Positions 52,108 to 60,674 of a stretch of DNA of 64,000 bases are shown one piece after another (the stretch's first letter is position 1; each line of letters starts with the position of its first letter). Location of the stretch: positions 62,001 to 126,000 of the forward strand of contig CAZIMO010000005.1 in NCBI GenBank assembly GCA_964540535.1, given 5' to 3'. This DNA is from Fimenecus sp964540535 (GTDB lineage Bacteria; Bacillota; Clostridia; Oscillospirales; Acutalibacteraceae). Below the pieces are notes generated by a model. It saw nothing but the letters and a program-made list of their open reading frames with translations. It ran no database searches and had not been told where the DNA came from. A program made the position numbers and the translations under genes.

Positions 52108-52924
52108 TTATAAGCATCTCCAATGCTGAAAAGAAGTTTACGCCGTCAGGCTCATAAGCTTTATCAGAGGGCGTGTTTTTTATGGATTTCTCAATGAAAT
52201 CCGATGCAAGCCTTACTGCGTCTTGAACAGATTTTCCGTTTACAACAGCACCGCAGACAATGCTTGAAAAAATATCGCCCGTACCTGAAAAGCTGCCGCC
52301 TAAAAGCTGTGATTTTATAAAGTCTGTGCCATTTTTATCAACAATAATATTTAAAATTTCGTCTTGCTTTTTAATTCCTGTAACAATAACGGTTTTCAGC
52401 TTATCAGAAAGCAGAGAATGAGCAAGCTTTGAAATTTCATCAATATTATTTTCTTTGCTTATTTTTTCGTAATCAGCACCGCAAAGAATACACAGCTCGG
52501 TAAGATTAGGCGAGACTATATTCGCTTTTTTTGCGAGCTGTTTTATCCTTTCACAAAGCTGTTCGTCATAGGTGTCATAAAGCATACCGTCGTCAGCCAT
52601 TACAGGATCGACAAATATAATTGTATTATCATCGGCAAACTCTTCGATAAAATTGCTTATGATTTCAACCTGCTTTTTGCTTGCCAAATATCCTGTGAGA
52701 ATACCGTTAAATTCAGCACCTATTTTTTCCCATTCCGCAATATATGAAGCCATATTTTCAGTATAATCGGTACAATAAAACGATCTGTAACCCGTTTGAT
52801 TTGAAAGTATTGCGGTGGGCAGGGGGCAGGCTTCAATTCCGAGAGTTGAAATCACAGGCAGAGCCACAGAAAGAGAGCATTTTCCAAAACCGGAAAGATC
52901 GTTTATAACTGCAATTTTTTTCAT
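52097..52924 (-). CDS. Pyridoxal/pyridoxamine kinase
   Basis: 275 residues from the ATG at 52924 (AAGAGGTGAG upstream; an earlier start adds 24 unconserved residues). Ribokinase-like fold: INDLSGFGKCSL at the start, FVDPVMADDGMLYDTY, SPNLTELCILCG and the anion-hole/catalytic region GGSFSGTGDIFSS (catalytic Asp). It phosphorylates pyridoxal, pyridoxine or pyridoxamine. Divergent from a MocR-type regulator that probably controls it. Confidence 0.9.
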   Translation of the reverse strand: MKKIAVINDLSGFGKCSLSVALPVISTLGIEACPLPTAILSNQTGYRSFYCTDYTENMASYIAEWEKIGAEFNGILTGYLASKKQVEIISNFIEEFADDNTIIFVDPVMADDGMLYDTYDEQLCERIKQLAKKANIVSPNLTELCILCGADYEKISKENNIDEISKLAHSLLSDKLKTVIVTGIKKQDEILNIIVDKNGTDFIKSQLLGGSFSGTGDIFSSIVCGAVVNGKSVQDAVRLASDFIEKSIKNTPSDKAYEPDGVNFFSALEMLINAK

Positions 52925-52936
52925 ATAGCTCACCTC

Positions 52937-52965
52937 TTGCAATCTATGGTTTACGAATGTATAAT
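52937..52965 (+). promoter_or_regulatory. Promoter of PdxR-like gene
   Basis: TTGCAA, 17 bases, TATAAT. Downstream, AAAGTGTC (52973) and AGGGGACA (53010) may be half-sites for the MocR regulator; this is tentative. Confidence 0.55.
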
Positions 52966-53027
52966 ATAACAAAAGTGTCTTTAATAAAATATACAAAATT
53001 TAGAATTTTTAAGGGGACAGTTTAAAT

Positions 53028-54329
53028 ATGAAAAGCCGAAAACTGTATATGCAAATTTACGATTATTATAAAAATCTTATTGAAAGCGGAAAAATACCCG
53101 AGGGCGAGAGGCTGCCATCAATCCGCCGTTGCGCAGAAGAGCGGAGTGTGAGTAAAACTACCGTTGAGCAGGCTTATCTCTGCCTTTGCGACGATGGCTA
53201 TATTCTGCCGAAAAGTCAAAGCGGATATTATGTTTCAAAGCGTGTAGGATTAACCAAAAAGCAGGAAATACCTCTGGGCAGTCAGACACCGCAAAACGAA
53301 ATAATTTATGATTTTTCTTCGGCAGGCATTGACGAAGAGGTTTTCGATATGAATATATGGCGAAGATATGTAAAAAGTGCCTTGCGTCAGACAGAACGGC
53401 TTCTTTTTTACGGCGAACCGCAGGGGGAGCTTGACCTGCGGCGTGAAATTGCCGCATATGCCCGTGAAACCCGAAACTGCGTGTGCAGTGAAGAAAATAT
53501 TATAATCGGCGCAGGTGTGCAGACGCTGCTCCATATTCTCTGTCCCATATTGAAAACAAAAAAATCCGTATGCTTTGACGATTTGTCCTATAAGCAGGGT
53601 ATTGCGGTTTTCCGTGATTACGGCTTTTCTGTTACCGATAACCGTGAAAAGGAGAATGTGCTGTATGTTTCGCCTTCGTATTCAACCCGTTGGGGCGATA
53701 CTATGAGCGTTACCGACCGTTTTAAGCTTGTAGAGTTCGCAAGGCAAAACGGCAAGCTGATAATTGAAGATGACTATGGCAGTGAGTTTCGGTATTTCAA
53801 CCGTCCTACTCCCTCACTTCAAGGTCTTGACGGCGGTGAGAATGCGGTGTATCTCGGTACTTTCTCGAAGCTTTTGCTTCCGTCAATCCGTATCAGTTTT
53901 ATGATTTTGCCCACAGGACTTTTAGACGAATACAAAAGAAAAAGCCAGCTCTATAACCAAACGGTTTCAAAAGCCGACCAAATAGCTCTTTGCAGTTTTA
54001 TACGCGACGGACATCTGTATTCACAAATAAGAAAATCAAGAAAATTATATGCGCAAAAATCAAAAATTCTTGCAGATTTGATACTTGAAAAGTTCGGCGG
54101 AAAAGCAGAAATTATTAAAACAAATTCTCCGCTTTATGTTCGTTGCAGATTTTATGTGGGTTTATCAACCGATGAATTTACAAAAAAAGCATATGAAAAC
54201 GGAATAAAGCTGATTTCCGCCGAAGAAAATTCAGATTGTGCCGATGTGGCTTTTGCCGTGTCAAGCGTTGGAACTTTGAATCTTTTGGAAGCTGTAAATT
54301 GCCTTCAAAAGTGTGTAAATTTAAGCTAA
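53028..54329 (+). CDS. pdxR: MocR/PdxR-type regulator (GntR HTH + aminotransferase fold)
   Basis: 433 residues, AAGGGGACAG upstream. GntR winged helix (1-70: GERLPSIRRCAEERSVSKTTVEQAY) fused to a class I aminotransferase domain (about 100-433) with the PLP lysine in GTFSKLLLPSIRISFM and IIEDDYGSEFRY. PdxR proteins sense PLP and control B6 genes. Divergence from the pyridoxal kinase-ECF operon supports that role here. The name is by context; other MocR roles are possible. Confidence 0.85.
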   Translation: MKSRKLYMQIYDYYKNLIESGKIPEGERLPSIRRCAEERSVSKTTVEQAYLCLCDDGYILPKSQSGYYVSKRVGLTKKQEIPLGSQTPQNEIIYDFSSAGIDEEVFDMNIWRRYVKSALRQTERLLFYGEPQGELDLRREIAAYARETRNCVCSEENIIIGAGVQTLLHILCPILKTKKSVCFDDLSYKQGIAVFRDYGFSVTDNREKENVLYVSPSYSTRWGDTMSVTDRFKLVEFARQNGKLIIEDDYGSEFRYFNRPTPSLQGLDGGENAVYLGTFSKLLLPSIRISFMILPTGLLDEYKRKSQLYNQTVSKADQIALCSFIRDGHLYSQIRKSRKLYAQKSKILADLILEKFGGKAEIIKTNSPLYVRCRFYVGLSTDEFTKKAYENGIKLISAEENSDCADVAFAVSSVGTLNLLEAVNCLQKCVNLS

Positions 54330-54406
54330 CATATAAAAATAGGGTTTTACTGCCCGAATTTCCATTAGAATATCAATTTTTACAGCAAAAAAATCAAAAA
54401 TTTTGA

Positions 54407-54435
54407 TAGACATTTCGGAACAAGTCTGTTATAAT
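54407..54435 (+). promoter_or_regulatory. Promoter of hydrogenase operon
   Basis: TAGACA, 17 bases, TATAAT; start near 54442. The leader of about 115 bases contains a loose inverted repeat (tgtcgaaaat/atttttcggca) and a short hairpin (gggcag/ctgcc), then AAAGGAGG. Confidence 0.65.
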
Positions 54436-54557
54436 CTTAACATATGCTGTTATGTCGAAAATCAGTGAATTTACTGTGTTATTTTTCGGCACAGTATCAA
54501 TATTATATTTAAGGGCAGTTAATTCTGCCATACATTTAAAAAGGAGGAAACCCACAA

Positions 54558-55055
54558 ATGCTCAAAAAAATCAGTTCCATTCCATTCAAGGGAACACCGG
54601 AGCAGGAAGCACAGCTTAAAGCTGTAATTGAAGCAAATAAGGACGATAAAAGCAGACTTATGCATGTTATGCAGGAAGCGCAGTCTATTTACGGTTATCT
54701 GCCTTATGAGGTTCAGGTAATGATTGCGGAGGGTATGGATGTTTCACTTGAGAAGGTTTACGGCGTATCAACTTTCTACGCGCAGTTTGCACTTTCTCCC
54801 AAAGGTGAATACAATGTTTCTGTCTGCCTTGGCACAGCTTGCTATGTTAAGGGTGCGCAGGAGCTTCTTGACAAGCTTACCGAAACACTCGGTATCGGTC
54901 CCGACGAATGTACTGCTGACGGTAAATTCTCACTTGAAGCTTGCCGTTGCATCGGTGCTTGCGGACTTGCTCCCGTTCTCACGGTTAATGATGAGGTTTA
55001 CGGAAAGCTCACAGGTAACGACATTCCCGGAATTATCGCAAAATATACGGCATAA
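54558..55055 (+). CDS. hydC: Electron-bifurcating hydrogenase gamma subunit (NuoE-like)
   Basis: 165 residues of the thioredoxin-like [2Fe-2S] NuoE family: helical N-terminus (LMHVMQEAQSIYGYLPYEVQ), then CLGTACYVKG and CRCIGACGLAPV, giving the four cluster cysteines. In HydABC it relays electrons between the NADH-oxidising subunit and the hydrogenase. First gene of a five-gene operon; its stop overlaps the next start (TAATG). Confidence 0.9.
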   Translation: MLKKISSIPFKGTPEQEAQLKAVIEANKDDKSRLMHVMQEAQSIYGYLPYEVQVMIAEGMDVSLEKVYGVSTFYAQFALSPKGEYNVSVCLGTACYVKGAQELLDKLTETLGIGPDECTADGKFSLEACRCIGACGLAPVLTVNDEVYGKLTGNDIPGIIAKYTA

Positions 55056-55603
55056 TGAGAGAACTTTCTCTTAATATTCTTGATGTTGCCCAGAACTCAA
55101 TTACGGCAGGGGCTTCTTTAATAACCATTGAAGTTGCAGAAAATACATCAACGAAAACATTGCTTATCGGTATTTACGATAACGGCAAGGGTATGAGCGA
55201 GGAACAGGTCAAAAGTGTAATCGACCCGTTTTTCACAACACGAACCACCCGAAAGGTTGGTATGGGTATTCCGCTTTTTAAAATGGCGGCAGAACAAACC
55301 GGCGGAGATTTGCAAATCAAATCAAAATTGGGTGTGGGTACAGAGGTGCGCGCAGCTTTTAAAACCGACAGTGTTGATTTTACCCCTCTCGGCGATGTGG
55401 CTTCAACAGTGCAAATGCTTATTTCAATGAATACAGACCGCGATTTTATTTACCGCAGGTCGGTAAACGGTAAAGAATTCACCATTGATACTCGTGAAAT
55501 TAAAGAAATTCTGGGAGATGTGCCTCTTGATGCTTATGAGGTGTCACAGTGGCTTAAAAGTTTTATTGAAGATAACACAAACGAATTATACGGAGGTGCG
55601 TAA
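55055..55603 (+). CDS. Stand-alone HATPase-domain protein in hydrogenase operon
   Basis: 182 residues. GHKL ATP-binding fold: N-box NILDVAQNSITAGA, G1 DNGKGM, F-box DPFFTTRT and G2 GMGIPLFKMAA. There is no sensor, no phospho-acceptor His domain and no membrane helix, so it is not a classical histidine kinase. About 50 extra C-terminal residues lie past the fold. The gene sits between nuoE-like and ferredoxin-like genes, an arrangement I recall from other Clostridia. It may act as a serine kinase or ATP-dependent regulator or maturation factor (inference). Confidence 0.82.
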   Translation: MRELSLNILDVAQNSITAGASLITIEVAENTSTKTLLIGIYDNGKGMSEEQVKSVIDPFFTTRTTRKVGMGIPLFKMAAEQTGGDLQIKSKLGVGTEVRAAFKTDSVDFTPLGDVASTVQMLISMNTDRDFIYRRSVNGKEFTIDTREIKEILGDVPLDAYEVSQWLKSFIEDNTNELYGGA

Positions 55604-55605
55604 GT

Positions 55606-55977
55606 ATGAAATCTCTTGAAGAGCTTATGGCTATAAGAGAAGCAACAAAGCAGAGAATGACAGTTCGTGAGGATACAGGCGACGACGCAATCAGAGTCGT
55701 TGTAGGTATGGCAACCTGCGGTATCGCAGCAGGCGCTCGTCCTGTTCTCAACGCATTTGTTGAAGAAATCGCAAAAAGAAATCTTAAAGGCGTTCAAGTT
55801 GTTCAGACAGGCTGTATCGGTATGTGCCAATATGAGCCAATCGTTGAAATTGTTCAGCCGGGCAAAGAAAAAGTAACATATGTTAAAATGACAGCTGACA
55901 AAGTAGCAAAGGTAGTTAATGACCATATCGTTAACGGCAATCCTGTTGCAGAGTACACAGTCAGCACACTTAAATAA
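55606..55977 (+). CDS. Thioredoxin-like [2Fe-2S] ferredoxin domain protein
   Basis: 123 residues, GGAGG upstream. Resembles the N-terminal domain of NuoF-like HydB: VVVGMATCGIAAGARPVLN and VQTGCIGMCQYEPIVEI. Only three cysteines are visible where the family usually has four, so the cluster would need another ligand or be altered. Likely carries electrons within the bifurcating complex. Lies 13 bases before hydB. Confidence 0.82.
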   Translation: MKSLEELMAIREATKQRMTVREDTGDDAIRVVVGMATCGIAAGARPVLNAFVEEIAKRNLKGVQVVQTGCIGMCQYEPIVEIVQPGKEKVTYVKMTADKVAKVVNDHIVNGNPVAEYTVSTLK

Positions 55978-55989
55978 GGAGGAAACATA

Positions 55990-57777
55990 ATGTATCGTTC
56001 ACATGTGCTTGTTTGCGGCGGTACCGGTTGTACTTCTTCAAACAGTCATGCAATCATTGAGGCGCTTGAAACTCAGATTGCTGAAAAAGGCCTCAGCGAA
56101 GAAATCAAAGTAATCAGAACAGGTTGTTTCGGTCTTTGCGCACTCGGCCCAATTATGATTGTTTATCCTGAAGGATGCTTCTATTCACAGGTTAAGGTTG
56201 AAGATGTTCCCGAAATCGTTGAAGAGCATCTTCTTAAGGGCAGAATTGTTACCCGTCTTCTCTATGATGAAACAGTAACAGCAGACGAGGTTAAGTCACT
56301 TAATGACACAACATTCTATTCGAAACAGCACCGTGTTGCTCTTCGTAACTGCGGTGTTATTGACCCCGAAAATATTGATGAGTACATAGCTTATGACGGT
56401 TATCAAGCTCTTGCAAAGTGTCTTACAGAATACACCCCCGAACAGGTTGTTCAGGTTATTAAAGATTCAGGACTTCGCGGCCGTGGCGGCGGCGGATTCC
56501 CCACAGGTCTTAAATGGAGCTTCACAGCAGCTAACTCTGCTGACCAGAAATATGTAGTATGTAATGCTGACGAGGGCGACCCCGGCGCATTTATGGACCG
56601 TTCAGTTCTTGAGGGCGACCCCCACTGCATTATCGAAGCAATGGCTATCTGCGGATATGCGACAGGCGCTACTGAAGGTTATGTTTATGTCCGTGCAGAG
56701 TATCCCATCGCAGTAAGCAGACTTCAAATTGCTATTGATCAAGCTAAAGAATACGGTCTTCTCGGTAAAAATATTTTCAATTCAGGCTTTGATTTTGATC
56801 TTCACATCCGTCTTGGCGCAGGTGCATTCGTTTGCGGTGAAGAAACAGCTCTTATGACTTCAATTGAGGGCAACCGCGGTGAGCCAAGACCACGTCCTCC
56901 TTATCCGGCAGTTAAGGGACTTTTCGGCAAGCCAACAACAGAAAACAATGTTGAAACATTTGCAAATGTTCCTCAGATTATCCTCAAGGGTGCAGATTGG
57001 TTTGCATCAATGGGTACAGAAAAATCAAAGGGTACAAAAGTATTTGCTCTCGGCGGTAAGATCAACAACACAGGTCTTGTTGAAGTTCCTATGGGTACAA
57101 CGCTCCGTGAAGTTATTGAAGAAATCGGCGGCGGTATTCCTAACGGCAAAAAGTTTAAGGCTGCACAGACAGGCGGTCCTTCGGGCGGATGTATTCCTGC
57201 TGCTCTTATGGACACACCTATTGACTATGATAACCTTACAGCAATCGGTTGTATGATGGGCTCCGGCGGACTTATCGTAATGGACGAGGATAACTGTATG
57301 GTTGACATCGCTAAATTCTTCCTTGATTTCACGGTTGATGAGTCCTGCGGTAAGTGTACTCCCTGCCGTGTAGGTACAAAGAGACTTCGTGAAATGCTTG
57401 AAAAGATTACAGACGGCAAGGCAACACTTGAAGACCTTGATAAGCTTGAAGAGCTTTGCTACTATATCAAAGAAAACTCACTTTGCGGTCTCGGTCAGAC
57501 TGCTCCCAACCCCGTTCTTGCAACACTTAAGTTCTTCCGTGAAGAGTATATAGCTCACATTGTTGACAAGACCTGTCCCGCAGGTGTTTGTAAGAAGCTT
57601 GTTAAATACGAAATCGTTGCTGACAAGTGTAAGGGCTGTACACTTTGTTCAAGAAAATGCCCCGTTGGCGCTATCAGCGGTACAGTTAAGAACCCCCACT
57701 CAATTGATTCAAATAAATGTGTCAAGTGCGGTGTTTGTATGGATAACTGTAAGTTCGGCGCAATTATTAAAAAGTAA
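55990..57777 (+). CDS. hydB: Electron-bifurcating hydrogenase beta subunit (NuoF-like)
   Basis: 595 residues, AAGGAGG upstream. N-terminal [2Fe-2S] domain (VCGGTGCTSSNSH ... RTGCFGLC), NuoF core with the FMN/NADH site (GLRGRGGGGFPTGLKW, NADEGDPGAFMDR, GAGAFVCGEETALM), the iron-sulfur site ESCGKCTPCRVGT, and two C-terminal [4Fe-4S] motifs (CKGCTLCSRKCPVG, CVKCGVCMDNCKFG). It is the flavin subunit where NADH and ferredoxin electrons meet. Typical length for HydB. Confidence 0.95.
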   Translation: MYRSHVLVCGGTGCTSSNSHAIIEALETQIAEKGLSEEIKVIRTGCFGLCALGPIMIVYPEGCFYSQVKVEDVPEIVEEHLLKGRIVTRLLYDETVTADEVKSLNDTTFYSKQHRVALRNCGVIDPENIDEYIAYDGYQALAKCLTEYTPEQVVQVIKDSGLRGRGGGGFPTGLKWSFTAANSADQKYVVCNADEGDPGAFMDRSVLEGDPHCIIEAMAICGYATGATEGYVYVRAEYPIAVSRLQIAIDQAKEYGLLGKNIFNSGFDFDLHIRLGAGAFVCGEETALMTSIEGNRGEPRPRPPYPAVKGLFGKPTTENNVETFANVPQIILKGADWFASMGTEKSKGTKVFALGGKINNTGLVEVPMGTTLREVIEEIGGGIPNGKKFKAAQTGGPSGGCIPAALMDTPIDYDNLTAIGCMMGSGGLIVMDEDNCMVDIAKFFLDFTVDESCGKCTPCRVGTKRLREMLEKITDGKATLEDLDKLEELCYYIKENSLCGLGQTAPNPVLATLKFFREEYIAHIVDKTCPAGVCKKLVKYEIVADKCKGCTLCSRKCPVGAISGTVKNPHSIDSNKCVKCGVCMDNCKFGAIIKK

Positions 57778-57792
57778 GGAGAGTGCGAAATT

Positions 57793-59526
57793 ATGGTAAA
57801 TATTAAGATTAACGACAAATCATATTCTGTACCCAAGGGCAGCACTATCCTTGAAGCTGCACGCTATGCAGGTATAGAAATCCCCACACTCTGCTACCTT
57901 AAAGATATTAACGAAATCGGTGCTTGCCGTATCTGTATGGTAGAGGTTAAGGGTGCAAGAAGTCTTGTTACTGCTTGCGTATTCCCCGTAAACGAGGGAA
58001 TGGAAATTTACACAAATACAGAAAGAGTAAGACATTCAAGAAAAATGACGCTTGAGCTTATTCTTTCAACTCACGACAGAAAGTGCCTTTCTTGCGTACG
58101 CAGCGGTAACTGCGAGCTTCAGAAGCTTTGCAAGGAATTCGGCGTAAAAGAAGAAAACCGCTTTGAGGGCGAAGTTGTTAAGTATGATTTCGACGATTCA
58201 GCAGCGCATATGGTAAGAGACAACAATAAGTGTATTCTTTGCCGTCGCTGTATTGCCGCTTGCGATCAGCAGGGTATCTCTGTTATCGGCGCAAATGCCC
58301 GTGGTTTTGATACTCATGTAAGCTCTGCATTCGATAAGGATTTGGCAGATGTTTCTTGCATTTCCTGCGGTCAGTGTATCGTGAACTGCCCCACAGGCGC
58401 TATTGTTGAAAAAGACGATACAGATAAGGTTCTTGCAGCTATCAACGATCCCGAAAAGTTTGTTATTGTTCAAACTGCTCCGTCAATCCGCGCAACACTT
58501 GGTGAAGCATTCGGTATGCATATCGGTACAAATGTTGAGGGCAAAATGGTTGCCGCTCTTCGCAGACTCGGCTTTGATAAGGTATTTGATACTGACTTCG
58601 CAGCTGACCTTACAATCGTTGAAGAAGCTAACGAGCTTATTGAGCGTGTTCAGAACGGCGGAACTCTTCCTATGATTACATCTTGCTCACCGGGTTGGAT
58701 TAAATACTGTGAGCATTATTATCCTGAGTATCTTGATCATCTTTCAAGCTGTAAATCACCTCAACAGATGTTCGGCGCAGTTATGAAAACATATTACGCT
58801 GAAAAGATGGGTATGGATCCTAAAAATATGGTAGTTGTAGGCGTTATGCCCTGTACTGCTAAAAAGTTTGAAACAAAGCGTGACGGTCAGGCTGCATCAG
58901 GTTATCCCGATGTTGATATTGCAATCACAACAAGAGAGCTTGCAAGAATGATTGAGAGCGCAGGTATCTTCTTTAAGCATCTTCCCGATGAAAAGTTTGA
59001 TATGCCATTCGGCGAAAGCACAGGCGCTTCAACAATCTTCGGCGCAACAGGCGGTGTTATGGAGGCTGCGCTTCGTACTGCTGTTGAAAAACTCACAGGT
59101 CAAGAGCTTGAAAACGTTGACTTTACAGAGGTTCGCGGTATGCAGGGCGTTAAAGAAGCTGAATATGATGTTGCAGGCAAAAAGATTAAGGTTGCAATCG
59201 CTTCAGGCACAAAGAATGCAAAAATTCTTATGGATCAGATTAAGAACGGCACAAGTGAATATCTCTTTATCGAGATTATGGGATGCCCCGGCGGTTGTAT
59301 CAACGGCGGCGGTCAGCCCATTCAGCACGCAGTTGTTCATAACTTTGTTGACCTTAAAGCTCGCCGCGCAGAGGCTCTTTATACTGCCGACAGAAATAAC
59401 GCAGTTAGAAAGTCACACGAAAATGAGGCTATCAAGACACTCTATACAGAGTATCTCGGCAAGCCGGGCAGCCACAAGGCTCATGATATTCTTCATACAA
59501 CTTATGTTGCAAGAAAGAAATACTAA
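57793..59526 (+). CDS. hydA: [FeFe]-hydrogenase catalytic subunit
   Basis: 577 residues, GGAGAG upstream. N-terminal [2Fe-2S] ferredoxin (GIEIPTLCYLKDINEIGACRICMVE), His-Cys cluster region (THDRKCLSCVRSGNCELQ), two [4Fe-4S] sites (CILCRRCIAACDQ, CISCGQCIVNCPTG), then the H-cluster: TSCSPGWIKYCE, MPCTAKKFE and MGCPGGCINGGGQP. The TSCSPGW form is usual in multimeric NADH/ferredoxin-dependent enzymes. Makes H2 in the bifurcating HydABC complex. H-cluster maturases HydEFG are not in the window. Confidence 0.96.
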   Translation: MVNIKINDKSYSVPKGSTILEAARYAGIEIPTLCYLKDINEIGACRICMVEVKGARSLVTACVFPVNEGMEIYTNTERVRHSRKMTLELILSTHDRKCLSCVRSGNCELQKLCKEFGVKEENRFEGEVVKYDFDDSAAHMVRDNNKCILCRRCIAACDQQGISVIGANARGFDTHVSSAFDKDLADVSCISCGQCIVNCPTGAIVEKDDTDKVLAAINDPEKFVIVQTAPSIRATLGEAFGMHIGTNVEGKMVAALRRLGFDKVFDTDFAADLTIVEEANELIERVQNGGTLPMITSCSPGWIKYCEHYYPEYLDHLSSCKSPQQMFGAVMKTYYAEKMGMDPKNMVVVGVMPCTAKKFETKRDGQAASGYPDVDIAITTRELARMIESAGIFFKHLPDEKFDMPFGESTGASTIFGATGGVMEAALRTAVEKLTGQELENVDFTEVRGMQGVKEAEYDVAGKKIKVAIASGTKNAKILMDQIKNGTSEYLFIEIMGCPGGCINGGGQPIQHAVVHNFVDLKARRAEALYTADRNNAVRKSHENEAIKTLYTEYLGKPGSHKAHDILHTTYVARKKY

Positions 59527-59559
59527 TTCTTTATCTGTAACAGAATAAGAGTATAAATT

Positions 59560-59600
59560 AGGCGGTGTTGTTTAGGATTTCTAAGCAATACCGCCTTTCT
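59560..59600 (+). terminator. Terminator of hydrogenase operon
   Basis: ggcggtgttgtttag pairs with ctaagcaataccgcc, then TTTCTT. Confidence 0.75.
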
Positions 59601-59604
59601 TGTC

Positions 59605-59633
59605 TTGTAATTTTCGCTGTTATGTTGTATAAT
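59605..59633 (+). promoter_or_regulatory. Promoter of mltG unit
   Basis: TTGTAA, 17 bases, TATAAT, immediately followed by a perfect inverted repeat. Confidence 0.7.
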
Positions 59634-59666
59634 ATCAGTTGCAAAATCTTTGGTTTTGCAACTGAT
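59634..59666 (+). promoter_or_regulatory. Perfect inverted repeat at mltG transcription start
   Basis: ATCAGTTGCAAAA and TTTTGCAACTGAT (13 bp each) around a 7-base loop, directly after the -10. It would form the 5' end of the mRNA. There is no T run, so it is an operator or a 5' stabilising hairpin rather than a terminator. Confidence 0.6.
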
Positions 59667-59708
59667 GTCCAAAATGGGCTTTATAGTGTGAAAAGGAAAG
59701 ATTTTTAA

Positions 59709-60674
59709 ATGCTCAAAAAGATAATTTCACTGTTGCTTGTGTTCTCTTTTATATTTTGCTTTGCGTCGTGCAAGGCTGATGATAATTTTGAAAAAAATAC
59801 TTCTTCTACTGAATCTACGTCTGAAAACGCAAGTTCAACAGAGCCGATAGCAGAAAACACATCTAAAGAAAATTCACCGACTCAAAACACAGCCGATGTT
59901 ACTGCAAGCACTGCGTCTGAAACCTCTACGCAAGTGCCAACCGTAAAGGTAACAATTCCGGAGGGCTATACTCTTGTGCGTATTTCGTGGCTTTTAGAGG
60001 AAAAAGGCTTTTGTACTTCGGATGAATTTCTCGAAGCCGCTCAAACCTATACAAAATGGCTTGATTTAACGCAGTATCCCTTTTTGAACAGCTTAAAATC
60101 AGCTGAAAATGTGTGTTTTTATCTTGAAGGATACATTTTTCCGTTGACTTACGAAATTCCGAAAAATGCAAATGCCCGTGACATCATAAAAATGTTTTTA
60201 AACGGCACAAAGCAAAAGCTGAACAGCGCATTTATGTCAAGAGTTCAGCAATCGGGTTTTAGCGTGCATGAAATTCTTACTCTTGCGTCGCTTATTGAGA
60301 AAGAAGCTGTTTTGCCCGAACAGAGAGCTATGATTTCTTCAGTTCTTCATAACCGTCTTGACAAAGGAATGCAGTTTCAATGCGATCCAACGGTTAAATA
60401 CTGTACAGGAGTTATTCAACTTATTTATCCCGAAAAAATTGACCATTTTAAATACTATTATAATACTTATCGCTGTAAAGGCCTTATGGCAGGTCCAATC
60501 TGCAACCCGGGCTGGGCATCAATTGAAGCGGCATTAAGTCCTGCTAAAACAAATTATCTTTATTTTATAATCGGCACAGTACCGCCATATGAGGCCAAGT
60601 ATTCTGAAACCTATGCCGAGCATCAGAAATATTGGGAAGAAAATAAAGACAGATTAACCGGAGGTAATTCTTAA
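59709..60674 (+). CDS. mltG: Endolytic transglycosylase MltG/YceG-like lipoprotein
   Basis: 321 residues. The signal peptide ends in lipobox CFASC, followed by a Ser/Thr-rich linker (about 25-80), a LysM-like subdomain (IPEGYTLVRISWLLEEKG) and the YceG domain: LEGYIFPLTYEIP, LASLIEKEAV (catalytic Glu), VLHNRLDKGMQFQCDPTVKY and ICNPGWASIEAAL. It cuts glycan strands during peptidoglycan synthesis. Most MltG have a helix anchor; here a lipid anchor replaces it. The stop overlaps the XRE start (TAATG). Confidence 0.88.
   Translation: MLKKIISLLLVFSFIFCFASCKADDNFEKNTSSTESTSENASSTEPIAENTSKENSPTQNTADVTASTASETSTQVPTVKVTIPEGYTLVRISWLLEEKGFCTSDEFLEAAQTYTKWLDLTQYPFLNSLKSAENVCFYLEGYIFPLTYEIPKNANARDIIKMFLNGTKQKLNSAFMSRVQQSGFSVHEILTLASLIEKEAVLPEQRAMISSVLHNRLDKGMQFQCDPTVKYCTGVIQLIYPEKIDHFKYYYNTYRCKGLMAGPICNPGWASIEAALSPAKTNYLYFIIGTVPPYEAKYSETYAEHQKYWEENKDRLTGGNS

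Noticed and set aside
58952..59548. 198-codon frame inside hydA in another frame
   Set aside because: It lies within the conserved H-cluster domain of HydA and encodes Leu/Gln/Arg-rich sequence with no family features.
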